NCBI GenBank assembly: GCA_029257335.1
Contig: JARIBV010000133.1
Span: 1 to 64,000 of the forward strand
Length of the DNA stretch: 64,000 nucleotides
Direction of reading: 5' to 3'
Source: Faecousia sp.
Lineage (GTDB): Bacteria; Bacillota; Clostridia; Oscillospirales; Oscillospiraceae
The position numbers and the translations under genes were made by a program. The first letter of the stretch is position 1. The number at the start of each line of letters is the position of its first letter. Positions 8,882 through 19,732 of the stretch are shown piece by piece. The notes under the pieces were generated by a model. It saw only the letters and a program-made list of their open reading frames with translations. It was not told the DNA's origin and did no database searches.

Positions 8882-11800
8882 TTATTTCAGATACCCCAGA
8901 GCCCGGCGGCCGTTCTGCGCCGGGGTCAGGGCGTTGTCCACAGGGGCGAAGGCCAGGGACCATTCATAGGCTATGGGGTAGGCCTTGTAAGCTTGCAAAG
9001 CTGCCGGGCCGCAGCTTCCGCTGCCCAGACCGGAATTGCGATAGTCCAGATGGAGATAGAGCCTGTGGCTGTCATGCACCAGATCGCAGGCATGGGCCGT
9101 GGAGCGGAGCATTTCGTCGCTGTAGGGGCGCAGGGCCATGTCAATGGGTCTGCTTGCTGCCACGGAAAGACCGGAGCCGTCCGGCCCGGAAAGGACCAGC
9201 CAGCGGACCCCGGTGCGGTTGCCGTTTTCCTGGGGGCAGGAGTAATCAAAGCCCATGTTATGAGGGTCCCCGGACCAGATGCCGTCGGCCTGGGCCTGCT
9301 TGCTGTCGCAGTAACATTCGCCGGGGCCGTAGCCACGATAGACCACCGACCGGATCTCGGCAGGAAGGAAGGACTGGGTGCCGATTTTGGGCAGCTCGGT
9401 GGGAGGCGTTCCATAGAACTCCCCCTGGAAGGAAACCGAGACGGCACCATTATCCCAAATATGGTAGGTCATCTTCACATGGGTGCCCCAATCCAGAGCC
9501 GCAGGGGCAAAATCGCCCCGAACGGTAATTACCAGGGCGTCGGTTTCCGTGGCCCAGTCCAGTGATTTTACGCACATCTTCATGGAGTGCAGATGCTTCC
9601 GGTTCCACTCCTCTGCGTGGCATTGATCGTTGTCCGTATAAGGACGGTTGTAGTTCAGAAACGGACTTTGCTCCAGAAGCAGACGGCCATGGACCCGATA
9701 GTCCCGGATGCACCCGGTGACCGGGTCCAGAATACAGGAAAAATCAGAACCGGAAATGTGCAGGGTGTGGCCCACCAGAGTGCAGGCGGCAGGCTGTTTG
9801 GGCTCTGCCGGGGCCGTGGATTCTTCCCGTACAACGGCTGTGGCCCGTCCTGCGATCCAACCAATCGGCTGCTTTCCCACAGGGGCTGTGGATAAAAACT
9901 CCACTTCCAGGGTGACAAGTCCCTCCCGGGGGAGGTCCTCCAACATAGAGGCGTCGATGGAAAGGTCTGCTTTCTGCCGGGGACCGATGGGCGGCAGGCC
10001 GAAGGAATGGGAGCTTTGCACAGTTCCGTCATACAATACCGTGAGTTTGCAGGAAAATAGGGACAAATCCAGGAAGTCAAAGCGGTTTTTCAGGGTGAAC
10101 CTTCTGGTTTTTAGATCAAATTGTTCCACATGGATGGGTTCTGCCACCCGTGCGTATTCCCAAAAACCGGGACTGGGAACGCCGTCGGAGCGGACCAGAC
10201 CATCCATGCAGAAATTGCCGTTGTGGAAAGCTTCGCCGAATTCTCCGCCGAAGCGGTAGCGAACCTTACCATCCGAGCCCTCTTCATAGACGCCGTGATC
10301 CTTGAATTCCCAGACGAAAAGCCCCTGGATCCGTTGGGATTCCTCGCAGACCTTGAAATATTCCTCGAGTCCTCCGGGGCCGTTGCCCATGGCGTGGGCG
10401 AATTCGCACAGAATGTGGGGCCGCTTGGGGTCCTGCTGCAGATCCAGCTCCTTCAGTCTGCCGATGGTGGAATACATGGTGCTGGAAACATCCACCGACT
10501 GATTGTGAAAATCCCCTTCATAGTGGACCGGTCTGCTGGGCTCATGCTCCTTGCACCACCGGTACATGGCCCGGAAGTTGGAGCCATAGGCAGATTCGTT
10601 ACCCAGAGACCACATGATGACGCAGGCCCGGTTCCGGTCCCTGCCCACCATCCGCCGGATGCGGTCCAGATAGGCCTCTTTCCAGTGGGGGTCGCTGCAA
10701 AGCCGGGTTTCCGTTCCCAGAGGCTCAAATCCATGGGTCTCCAGATCGCATTCGTCAATGACATACAGACCCAGTTCATCGCACAGGTCATAGAAGAAGG
10801 GATTGTTGGGATAGTGAGAGCAGCGGATGGCGTTGAGTCCTGCGTCTTTGATCGTGGCAAGCTCCCGGGCGGTCTGCTCTCTGGTGATGGCCCGGCCTGT
10901 TTTGGGATTGTACTCATGGCGGTTGACGCCACGCATGAAAATGGGGCTGCCGTTGACCTTCAGGACCCCGTCTTCTATGGAAATGTGACGAAAGCCGATG
11001 CGCTGACAGGCAGCTTCCGTGCACCGTCCCTGTTCATCCAGCACCTGCGCCACCACGGTATAAAGCGCCGGGGTCTCCGCAGTCCATGGCTGTACCCCGG
11101 AAATCCGCAGTTCTGCCTGGCCTTTGGTTTGCAGAAGAGCGCCGGAAGCGTCATAGACCTCCAGTCGGACCGAAGCCGGGCCGGACACAGGCACCATGGG
11201 CCACAGGATTCCCTCTCCGGTCTGCACATCATAATCAGGATTCAGAATGAAGTCCAGCAAATGATTCTGAGGCCGCCGCAGGAGCAGAACCTCCCGGGTG
11301 ATACCGCCCAGCCACCACATATCCTGATCTTCCAGATAGGTTCCGTCGCAGTACTGATATACCACCACCGCCAGCTGATTTTCTCCCGGGTGTACCAGAG
11401 CGGTCACATCAAATTCGCTGGGCATACGGCTTCCCTGGGAATATCCGGCCTGGGTGCCGTTGACAAAGAGATGAAAGGCACTTTCCACTCCTTCAAAGCG
11501 AAGGAAGGTTTTCATGGAATCCTCCGAGTCCACATGGAAGGCCCGGCGATACACACCGGTTTCGTTCTCCATGGGCACATGGGGCGGATCTGCCGGGAAG
11601 GGATAGAGCAGGTCCGTGTAGCAGAATTTGCCGAATCCTGCGTACTGCCAGTTCATCGGCACGGAAATGGAGGGGGCTTCCGGGTCATAGGGGGTGTGCA
11701 GCAGCAGATCCGGCACCTCCAGAGGGGAAGAAAACCAGTTGAAATTCCACAGGCCGTTGAGAGATTCCACCCGGTCGGAAAAAGCCCGGTTTCCCGACAG

Positions 11801-11905
11801 AGCGGCGGACTTGTGAGCATAGGGGTAAAAGTGGACCCGTGGGGCACAGCGGTTTTTGGACAGGACGGTTTGGGTATTCCAATCGAAGGCGGTAAAATCA
11901 ATCAT
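8882..11905 (-). CDS. lacZ: beta-galactosidase (GH2)
   Basis: RHEYNPKTGRAITREQ, DECDLETHGFEPLG, IMWSLGNESAYGSN, CEFAHAMGNGPGGLEEY. Confidence 0.93.
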   Translation of the reverse strand: MIDFTAFDWNTQTVLSKNRCAPRVHFYPYAHKSAALSGNRAFSDRVESLNGLWNFNWFSSPLEVPDLLLHTPYDPEAPSISVPMNWQYAGFGKFCYTDLLYPFPADPPHVPMENETGVYRRAFHVDSEDSMKTFLRFEGVESAFHLFVNGTQAGYSQGSRMPSEFDVTALVHPGENQLAVVVYQYCDGTYLEDQDMWWLGGITREVLLLRRPQNHLLDFILNPDYDVQTGEGILWPMVPVSGPASVRLEVYDASGALLQTKGQAELRISGVQPWTAETPALYTVVAQVLDEQGRCTEAACQRIGFRHISIEDGVLKVNGSPIFMRGVNRHEYNPKTGRAITREQTARELATIKDAGLNAIRCSHYPNNPFFYDLCDELGLYVIDECDLETHGFEPLGTETRLCSDPHWKEAYLDRIRRMVGRDRNRACVIMWSLGNESAYGSNFRAMYRWCKEHEPSRPVHYEGDFHNQSVDVSSTMYSTIGRLKELDLQQDPKRPHILCEFAHAMGNGPGGLEEYFKVCEESQRIQGLFVWEFKDHGVYEEGSDGKVRYRFGGEFGEAFHNGNFCMDGLVRSDGVPSPGFWEYARVAEPIHVEQFDLKTRRFTLKNRFDFLDLSLFSCKLTVLYDGTVQSSHSFGLPPIGPRQKADLSIDASMLEDLPREGLVTLEVEFLSTAPVGKQPIGWIAGRATAVVREESTAPAEPKQPAACTLVGHTLHISGSDFSCILDPVTGCIRDYRVHGRLLLEQSPFLNYNRPYTDNDQCHAEEWNRKHLHSMKMCVKSLDWATETDALVITVRGDFAPAALDWGTHVKMTYHIWDNGAVSVSFQGEFYGTPPTELPKIGTQSFLPAEIRSVVYRGYGPGECYCDSKQAQADGIWSGDPHNMGFDYSCPQENGNRTGVRWLVLSGPDGSGLSVAASRPIDMALRPYSDEMLRSTAHACDLVHDSHRLYLHLDYRNSGLGSGSCGPAALQAYKAYPIAYEWSLAFAPVDNALTPAQNGRRALGYLK

Positions 11906-12048
11906 ATGGATTCTCCCTGAACACATTAAAATTTAGATTTCGGTGCAGTGAAGCAATGTAAATTCACTCTTATATGGCAGGATACCATATTCTTTCCCGT
12001 TCGTCAATGGAAAGGCCGGGAGAAAATGCGCAGGTTCGGGGAAACGAA

Positions 12049-12082
12049 GCGCACCGTCTCACGGCTTGGTGAGGCGGTGCGT
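12049..12082 (-). terminator. terminator downstream of PLD-like gene
   Basis: gcgcaccgtctcacggcttggtgaggcggtgc hairpin. Confidence 0.5.
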
Positions 12083-12095
12083 TTACATATGAAAG

Positions 12096-13460
12096 TTACA
12101 TGAGATGCCGCACGGGGAGAAGAAGGACCCGCAGGACATTGTATAAGATCTGTTTTCCCGTGGTCAGCTTCAGTGCCTCACACCGGGGCCCCGGCTCCTG
12201 GGTACCGTCGGGAAGGTTCCGGCGGCTCTGGTCCATACAGTCCTGAAGGGTCTGGCGAAGCTGGGCGTTGAGCTGGGGACTGTGGATTACCAGCATAAGC
12301 TCGGTATCCAGATAGGCGCTTCGCATATCAAAATTAAAGCTGCCCACAATGCTGATGTCTTCGTCGATCAGCACGGTTTTTGCATGAGAAGAGCGCTGGC
12401 CCTGAAATTCATAAAGGGTCAGGCCCGTGCGCAGCAGCTTGTTTTTCTGGTTCAGATAGTCTACGCAGCCAAAAAGATTGGCGCCGGTTTCCACGGAGTT
12501 GGTGACTACTTGCAGGTGCTTTCCGGCGTCGCACAGACGACCCAGATCCTCATACATGGGACGGTTGCAGATAATATAGGGGGTCTGAATGAGAATGTCC
12601 TGTCCCTGCGCCATGAGCTGCTGCAAAGAGGCCCACAGCCGGGGTGCCTTGTTGGCTGCCTCAATAGGGTTGGACAGCAGGGTGATTCCCTGGGTGGGGA
12701 GAGTCTGGGCCTCCCAGCCGGGGGTGATGAAGGCTTCGGGAAGCCGCTGCCGGAGGGTTTCATAGTGGCGGCATAGCTCCCCGGGGTCCTTCTTACTAGG
12801 ATGGAAAGGAGAAGAGATCTTCCAGATCCGTTCAAAATAATCCCTTACTTCCGTCAAAGAGCCCTGTCCCCGGGGGTCCGGCTGATATACCAATACATCC
12901 CGGTCATAGTCCTTTGCCCCATGGTAATCCCCCAAAGAGAGGTTTTTGGTGTTCCTTCCTCCCAGAAGATAGAGGTCATTGTCTGCAATCAGGTATTTGT
13001 CGTGCATCCGGTAATTGAGCTTCCAGGGGGTCAGAAGATTGACGGGGTTATAAAATCGCACCTGCACATTGGGCTCGCTTGCCAGAGCCTGAAACCCGGA
13101 GCTGCTCTGTACATTGGAAAAGCCGGATACGCCATCCACCACAATGCGTACCTGCACGCCCCGCCGGGCTGCCTGCAAGAGGGCAGAGGCCACATCCCGG
13201 CCGCTTTCGTCGTCTCTGTATTTGTATGTAGCCAGCTCCAGCCGGTCCTGAGCGGACTCGATGACACGAAGCCGCCATAAAAGAGCATCCTGATTGTCCT
13301 CGATGCACAGCACCCGTTCCGTGCTGTCCCTCTGATAGACAGTCTGGGGCTGGGCCTTGTGCTTCTGAAACAGAGGAGGCACCACACAGGACACCAGAAC
13401 AAACAGCAGAAACAGACCTGCTGCAATCCATATGCATTTTAACAATTTTATCTTTTTCAT
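12096..13460 (-). CDS. phospholipase D / cardiolipin synthase-like protein
   Basis: Two HKD motifs: MHDKYLIADNDLYLLGGRN and SHAKTVLIDEDISIVGSFNFD. Confidence 0.88.
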   Translation of the reverse strand: MKKIKLLKCIWIAAGLFLLFVLVSCVVPPLFQKHKAQPQTVYQRDSTERVLCIEDNQDALLWRLRVIESAQDRLELATYKYRDDESGRDVASALLQAARRGVQVRIVVDGVSGFSNVQSSSGFQALASEPNVQVRFYNPVNLLTPWKLNYRMHDKYLIADNDLYLLGGRNTKNLSLGDYHGAKDYDRDVLVYQPDPRGQGSLTEVRDYFERIWKISSPFHPSKKDPGELCRHYETLRQRLPEAFITPGWEAQTLPTQGITLLSNPIEAANKAPRLWASLQQLMAQGQDILIQTPYIICNRPMYEDLGRLCDAGKHLQVVTNSVETGANLFGCVDYLNQKNKLLRTGLTLYEFQGQRSSHAKTVLIDEDISIVGSFNFDMRSAYLDTELMLVIHSPQLNAQLRQTLQDCMDQSRRNLPDGTQEPGPRCEALKLTTGKQILYNVLRVLLLPVRHLM

Positions 13461-13994
13461 GGCAATCCTCCTGTTTCATTATGTTTGCGATTTTTGAAAT
13501 ATTCCCTTTGGTATCAAGCAATTATAGGCTTGTTTTGTAAAAAGTCAACGATTTTTGGAAGGTTTTACACTCTGTTCACAAACAGATGCCATTGATGGAA
13601 ATGGGCCCCAAAACAGTGTGATCTTCCTTGACTGTGCGGAACCCATGGAGTCGGCGGGGATGGGGTTGGTAAAAAAATATAAAAAATGAAAGAAACGGAA
13701 AAATGTCTTTTGTTTGAAAATTCCAATGGAAAAATGGGGGGAATTATGGTAGAATAATCTGGCACCAGCGAATTTCCAGGATACAAACAGACAATGTATC
13801 CTGGCATTGCGAGTCCCGGCCCTTGTTTGGTCGGGAATATATAATCAGCTCCCGCTGTATGTGGGTCCTGACAGGTGAAAGACCGATGATGTTCAGGTGG
13901 AAAACTGCCCCAATGTCGTCGGCTTTTGTTTTATATGATTTTCTGTGCTTGACAGCGTGATATATAAAGAAAATGAGAAATAAGGAGAAATGGT

Positions 13995-16253
13995 ATGACA
14001 ATTATTAAAAAGAACAAAATTGTATTTGTACTGTTTGCCTTGTCAATTATTGGGATCGTAGTGTCATTTTTCTCCTATCAGCGTGCGGTTGAGGGAGTAG
14101 AAATGGAAAACTTCAAGGAATCTGTACGGGATTATACCAAGGTGAGACTGGGAAGCACAAAGGAATATATCAGCGACATGGTGTATGATTTGAACGCACT
14201 GTCACAGACGGTGGCAGAGCGTGGAACTATATGGGAGCCTCATGTGCAAGAGATCCTGAAAGTGGCAAACCAGATGAATATGTTTTCTTTTACCGCAGTG
14301 GCAGACCGGGAGGGCAATGGATATACAGATACGGGTAGCCCTTTAAGCATTGCAGATCAAGAATATTTTAAGACAGCCATGCAGGGGACGGTGGCATTTT
14401 CGGAGGTGCAGCAATCCAATGTCCTGTATGGCAAGAAAATCCAAATCTTTGCCAGCCCCATCAGATCGGAAAGGCAGCAAGTGATCGGTGTGGTGTTGGG
14501 GGTGCTGGATTTAGAGAAACTAAACGAGACCATTAAGAGCAAGCATGCCGATGGAGACGGAAATTTGTATATTGTGGATTCCAATGGCAGTTACATCAGC
14601 TGCTTTCAGGTAGATCGCAACACCAGTGAGTATGTAAACTTCTGGGAAGATGTGCAGGCCCTGTCCTCTTTGGATAAAGATATCGAGGAAATACGATCAG
14701 ACTTTGAAGAACGAAGAGAAGGGGAGTTTTCTTATTGCGACAATGGTCAGCGACGCTATGGCTGTTATATGCCAATCGGTACCCGCAACTGGCAGATTGT
14801 CTATACCATCAGAGATTCTTCTGTGGATAAAACCCTGGATACTCTGCTTCATATTGATTTGAACCACATTGTTTTTGTCAGTGTATGCTATTTTGTCTGG
14901 GTATTTTGCGTTGCTTGGTACTTCATAAATGCTAATAAAGAAATTAAACATGCCAATGAAGAAGTAAAAAAGAACATGGAGATTCTCCACGTTGCGCTGG
15001 AATATTGCAAACAGCCAATTTTTACATATCATCCTGAACACCGGGAACTGATTCCTAAAACAGATTTTGCCAATCCATTCTTCCAGGGAGTCTGTGACAG
15101 GGTTACACCGGAGAGCTTTGTGGAAAGAAAAATCATTGCTCCTGACAGCGTGGAGAATTTTAAGCAGCTGTTTCAAACAATCCAGACCCAGCAGGATGCA
15201 AAAGCAGATATCCAGATCAACAACGACAAAGAGGGCAACTGGTGGAGGATCACCCTGCACAATATCTATGAGAATAAGGTCATTGTAAGTACCGTTGGTT
15301 TTTTGGAGGACATTACAGAACTGAAGCGAATTGAATGGCAGACAAAGAGAAAACTGGAACTCCAAGAGGCTTTGATTGCAAAGGCCCTGATGTATGCAAA
15401 AGTGGATATAGATGCACAGCGGTTGCTGGAAATGAACGGGGAAGAGTCCCAAATTCCGTTTGAAGAATTCCTACAGCAGGTGACTTCCCGCGTTCGACGT
15501 GAGGATCGTGAGCATGTGGTCCGGGAATTGTCCCTACGCACTCTGAACAGTAAGTTCCAGAAAGGGGTCGATACCGTAGAAACCCAATTCCAAATGGATT
15601 TTGAAGGAAAGGACAGATGGGTGTCCTGTATGGGGTATTGCAGCCCTGTGAAACCGTCAAAACTGATTTTGATTATCAGTGATATTGACAGAAAAAAGCG
15701 TCAGGAGATCGCGCTGAAAAGCCGGGCAGAGCGAGATGGCCTCACCGGGCTTTACAATGCGGCAACTGTCCGGGCGAAAATAGAAGAAGCGCTGGCTTAT
15801 GGCTACCTGTCCGGGGAGAAGCAGATTTTTATTTTACTGGATTTGGATAATTACAAGCTGATTAACGATACCTTCGGCCATAGCAGCGGGGATCAGGTCT
15901 TGATGGAAATGGCGCAGAGACTGCAAAAGCGCTTCCGGTCCAGTGATATCATCGGAAGGATAGGCGGCGACGAATTTGTGATCCTGCTGAGAAACATCAA
16001 TACCGATCAGTATGCTGAGACGCTGCTTCGGGAACTGTGTGAAATGCTCCATCAGACCTATACAAGGAACAAAGAAGAAGTTACCCTGTCGGCTTCCATA
16101 GGAGTTGCGTGGGCACCGGAGGATGGACATACCTTTGCAGAGCTATACCAGAAATCGGATATTGCCCTGTATCAGGTGAAGAAGCAGAACAAAAACGGCT
16201 ATAGGCGTTATGATGGTGCGGAAGATTTGAAAATGCAATGGCTGAATCAGTGA
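13995..16253 (+). CDS. dCache-PAS-GGDEF diguanylate cyclase
   Basis: Two TM segments around a dCache-like region (ADREGNGYTDTGSPLSIADQEYFKTAMQG); C-terminal GRIGGDEFVILL, intact GGDEF. Confidence 0.88.
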   Translation: MTIIKKNKIVFVLFALSIIGIVVSFFSYQRAVEGVEMENFKESVRDYTKVRLGSTKEYISDMVYDLNALSQTVAERGTIWEPHVQEILKVANQMNMFSFTAVADREGNGYTDTGSPLSIADQEYFKTAMQGTVAFSEVQQSNVLYGKKIQIFASPIRSERQQVIGVVLGVLDLEKLNETIKSKHADGDGNLYIVDSNGSYISCFQVDRNTSEYVNFWEDVQALSSLDKDIEEIRSDFEERREGEFSYCDNGQRRYGCYMPIGTRNWQIVYTIRDSSVDKTLDTLLHIDLNHIVFVSVCYFVWVFCVAWYFINANKEIKHANEEVKKNMEILHVALEYCKQPIFTYHPEHRELIPKTDFANPFFQGVCDRVTPESFVERKIIAPDSVENFKQLFQTIQTQQDAKADIQINNDKEGNWWRITLHNIYENKVIVSTVGFLEDITELKRIEWQTKRKLELQEALIAKALMYAKVDIDAQRLLEMNGEESQIPFEEFLQQVTSRVRREDREHVVRELSLRTLNSKFQKGVDTVETQFQMDFEGKDRWVSCMGYCSPVKPSKLILIISDIDRKKRQEIALKSRAERDGLTGLYNAATVRAKIEEALAYGYLSGEKQIFILLDLDNYKLINDTFGHSSGDQVLMEMAQRLQKRFRSSDIIGRIGGDEFVILLRNINTDQYAETLLRELCEMLHQTYTRNKEEVTLSASIGVAWAPEDGHTFAELYQKSDIALYQVKKQNKNGYRRYDGAEDLKMQWLNQ

Positions 16254-16338
16254 AATTATTTTCACAAGAAACTGAATGTGTCGAAAGAACACACGGATGT
16301 ACTGAAAATGGAACCAAACAATATAACGGAGGGAAGCG

Positions 16339-18931
16339 AGTGCATAGCAGAAAAGAAAACAATATGGTTAAGAAGAATAGCCAAACAATAGCGGAAAAAC
16401 TGCAACAGTATATTGAGGCGGTGCAGTTTTTTGATGTCAGCAATGACGATTATATGTATATTTATGATCTCACCGCACAACGGGTTTATTTAACGGATAG
16501 AATTCGGGAAAAATTTCCAATTCCTCCGGCGCAAGAGGACGGAAACGACTTCAGCGCTTGGAACGATATTGTATATCCCAAGGACCGGAATCTCATGGAC
16601 CACTACCGAAACCTGCTGATTCAAGAGAAGATAAAATCCTTTAATATTGCATACAGGATTTTAGATCGGGCCGGGAATAAGGTCTGGGTCCGGGTCAAGG
16701 GGACTCTGCATAAGCAGGAGGATACACAGACTCTGCTGATTGCAGGGCGCATCTCAGAAATTGTCCGCGGGCGTATGATGGACAGCGTTACAGGTCTGTG
16801 CTGTACGGAAAAGCTTATGGAGGATTTGAAGCAGCACCTCAAAACATCAGACGGTTATCTGATGCTACTGAATCTGGATGACTTCAAACAACTGAATCTC
16901 ACACAGGGGCGTGCCTTCTGTGACGAGATCCTGAAGAAGGTTGCTGCCATCTTGGAAGAATGTGCCCAGGAACCCATGGAGCTGTACCGACTGGAGGGAG
17001 ATAGCTTTGCGGTAAGCTTTCTGGAAAAGAGAAAGGAGGATGTGGAGGCCTTTTACAGTGCCGTGCAGAAAAGATTGGAAAATATCTGCACAGCCTCGGC
17101 GGGTGTGGTAAACTATCAGTGCAGTGATGCCACAGACAGCGATACTATCTATCTGTATGCGGAAAATGCCCTGGATCGAGCCAAAAACGAGGGCAAAAAC
17201 CGAATGATCTTCTTCTCTGAAGATGACTACCGGAAAAATCTGAAGCAGATGGAGCTGGGGGCAAAAATGAAAGCCTGCATTGAGGATCATTGCAGAGGGT
17301 TTCATCTGGTGTATCAGCCCCAGATCAACAGCCGGGACTTCAGCCTTTACGGGGTGGAGGCTTTACTGCGGTATGAATCCCCCACCGGTGAAAAAATCAG
17401 TCCGGTGGAATTTATCCCTATCTTGGAACAGACTGGGCTGATCTGCTCCGTGGGAGAATGGGTGCTGCGGACGGCAGCTGCCCAGTGCAAAAAATGGCGG
17501 GAGTATCTGCCGGATCTGCATGTGAGCGTGAATATGTCCTATATCCAGCTGCAGCAGGACGGGGTGGCAGACATGGTGCTCAATGTGCTCCATGAGGCCG
17601 GGCTGCCGGGAGAGGCTCTGACTCTGGAATTGACCGAAAATGTACAGCTGCAAAATTATCACCATTTCAATAAAATATTCTATCGCTGGAAGCAAAGCGG
17701 CATTCGGATTTCCATTGATGATTTTGGAACCGGATATTCCAGCCTCAGCTACCTCAAAAGTATTGCAATCGATGAGGTAAAAATCGACCGGTGCTTTGTG
17801 AATCATGTTTCCTATAATGCCTATAATTTCAGACTTTTAAGCAATATGATCGAGCTGGCCCACAGCGCAAAGATCAAGGTGTGCTGCGAAGGTATGGAGA
17901 CCCTGGAGGAGCTGATGGCGTTACAGGAGCTGCATACGGATCTTTTGCAGGGGTATTTTTTTGCCAGACCCTGCACGGTGAATGCCTTTGAGGAAACTTA
18001 TATTCGTTCAGAATCGGAAGCCTACCAGGAACGAAAAGCAAAAGAGGCTAATCTGAACCTGCTGGATGCTGAACAGTGCAAGGAGTTTCTGGAGGAACTT
18101 CGCAACGAAGAGATCGGCAACATTACGGAGAGTATGGACGAAGTGGTCTATGTCAGCGACACGGAGACCTATGAACTGTACTATCTCAATGCTGCGGGAC
18201 GGCGTATGACCGGCGTGTACGACTACAAGGGTTGTAAATGTTATAAGGTGCTGCAAGGCAGAGATACGCCCTGCGAGTTTTGCAGCAATTCTTTGCTGTG
18301 CAAGGATGAATTCCTCATCTGGGAGCGGGAAAATACATTTTTTAAGCGGCACTTTATCCTAAAAGACAAGCTCATCCCCTGGAAGGGCAAGATGGCCCGG
18401 GTGGAAATGGCCATCGATATTACGGAAAAGGAAATCCTTAGCCAGGCTATTCAGAAAAGACTGAATTTTGAGCGCGCCATTGTGGATTCCTGCAAAATAC
18501 TGGTGGCAGAGCCTGATACGGAAAAGTCTTCCCACGAGGTGCTGAAAATCATGGGGGAGTTCTGTCAGGGAGACCGGGCCTATATCTTAAAGCCATGCCC
18601 GGATGCAAAGCGGTGGAATCTGTACTGGCAGTGGTGCGCCCCGGGGGTGGCACCTATTCAGGGGATTGCTCCCGGAGATTTAGAGCAGCCTTTTGAGGAA
18701 GAGACAGAACGGATACTACATCCCATCGTACGGGACAATAAAATCGTGGGGTATGTAGGCATTGATCACGCATACCATGCAGAAGTGGGAAAAGAACTTG
18801 TGAAAACCATGTCGTATTTCCTGGGCTATACCAGCCTGGGAGAAGAGCTGCCGGCAAGCTCCCGGGAGCCACAGAATTCAAAGAAAGCTTCGGCAGACCC
18901 TGAGTCCTTTTTGCAAGACAAATCCAATTAA
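16339..18931 (+). CDS. PAS-(degenerate GGDEF)-EAL-PAS-GAF-like cyclic-di-GMP phosphodiesterase
   Basis: YRLEGDSFAVSF (degenerate GGDEF), GVEALLRY (EAL), DDFGTGYSSLSYL; the GTG at 16339 preceded by ggaggg is a plausible start (track ORF opens at 16238). Confidence 0.85.
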
Positions 18932-18989
18932 ATATGGCAAATCCGTCAGGTCGCCCAGGCGAGCCTGACCGGAGGACCTGAAACAGATC

Positions 18990-19045
18990 AGATCCCCCTA
19001 AAGCAGATTCGGCTCGTTCCGCAGTTTGCTTTAGGGGGATTTTTG
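18990..19045 (+). terminator. Rho-independent terminator after the EAL gene
   Basis: atccccctaaagca...tgctttagggggat stem followed by ttttt. Confidence 0.8.
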
Positions 19046-19300
19046 CCATAAAAAAGGGCATCAGGTCCGGCTTTTTATGGCGCAGAATTTGGAATTCACA
19101 AAAAATTTATAAAAATATTTGAGTTCGGCACGGAATTGTCTGAAATGTAATGCCTTGTGTAATGGTGGGTTTAGTATAATACAAAATATAAAGAACATTT
19201 GAGAGACGGACTTCGTCGAAGGGCCTTGAGCCTGCTTCGCAAGAGGAGCCGGTCTCAGCATTATAAATCCATATTTGTGATATGACAGGTGAGATGGGAT

Positions 19301-19714
19301 ATGGCAGAGAAAGAACTGAAAAAGCTGAAACGCTCTGATTTGCTGGAAATTCTGCTGCAGCAGAACCGGGAGATGGAACGGCTGCAAAAGGAGCTGGAGG
19401 ACGCAAAGAAACAGCTTTCCAGCCGGGAGATCCTCTTGGCAGAGTCCGGCTCCATTGCGGAGGCTGCAATGGGACTCAACGGTGTTTTTGCTGCGGCCCA
19501 GGCGGCCTGCCAGCAGTATGAGGAGAATATCAGACGCCGCAGCGAGCAGCAGGAAACAATGTGTGCCCGGATGGAACAGGAAACAAAAGAAAAATGCGAC
19601 CGCATGGTGGCTGAAGCCCAGAAACAGGCGGATGCCTATTGGCAGGAAGCGGAACAAAAAATACAGCAGGTATTGCAAGAGACAGAGGGCTTAAAAAAGC
19701 TGCTGTCCATTTAG
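19301..19714 (+). CDS. cytoplasmic coiled-coil protein, first gene of pilus locus
   Basis: MAEKELKKLKRSDLLEILLQQNREMERLQKELEDAKKQL...; heptad-rich, no signal peptide. Confidence 0.7.
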   Translation: MAEKELKKLKRSDLLEILLQQNREMERLQKELEDAKKQLSSREILLAESGSIAEAAMGLNGVFAAAQAACQQYEENIRRRSEQQETMCARMEQETKEKCDRMVAEAQKQADAYWQEAEQKIQQVLQETEGLKKLLSI

Positions 19715-19732
19715 ACAGAAAAGAGCAGGCGT

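Noticed and set aside
10121-11920. 599-aa plus-strand ORF antisense to lacZ
   Set aside because: Shadow ORF; the real gene is the GH2 beta-galactosidase on minus.
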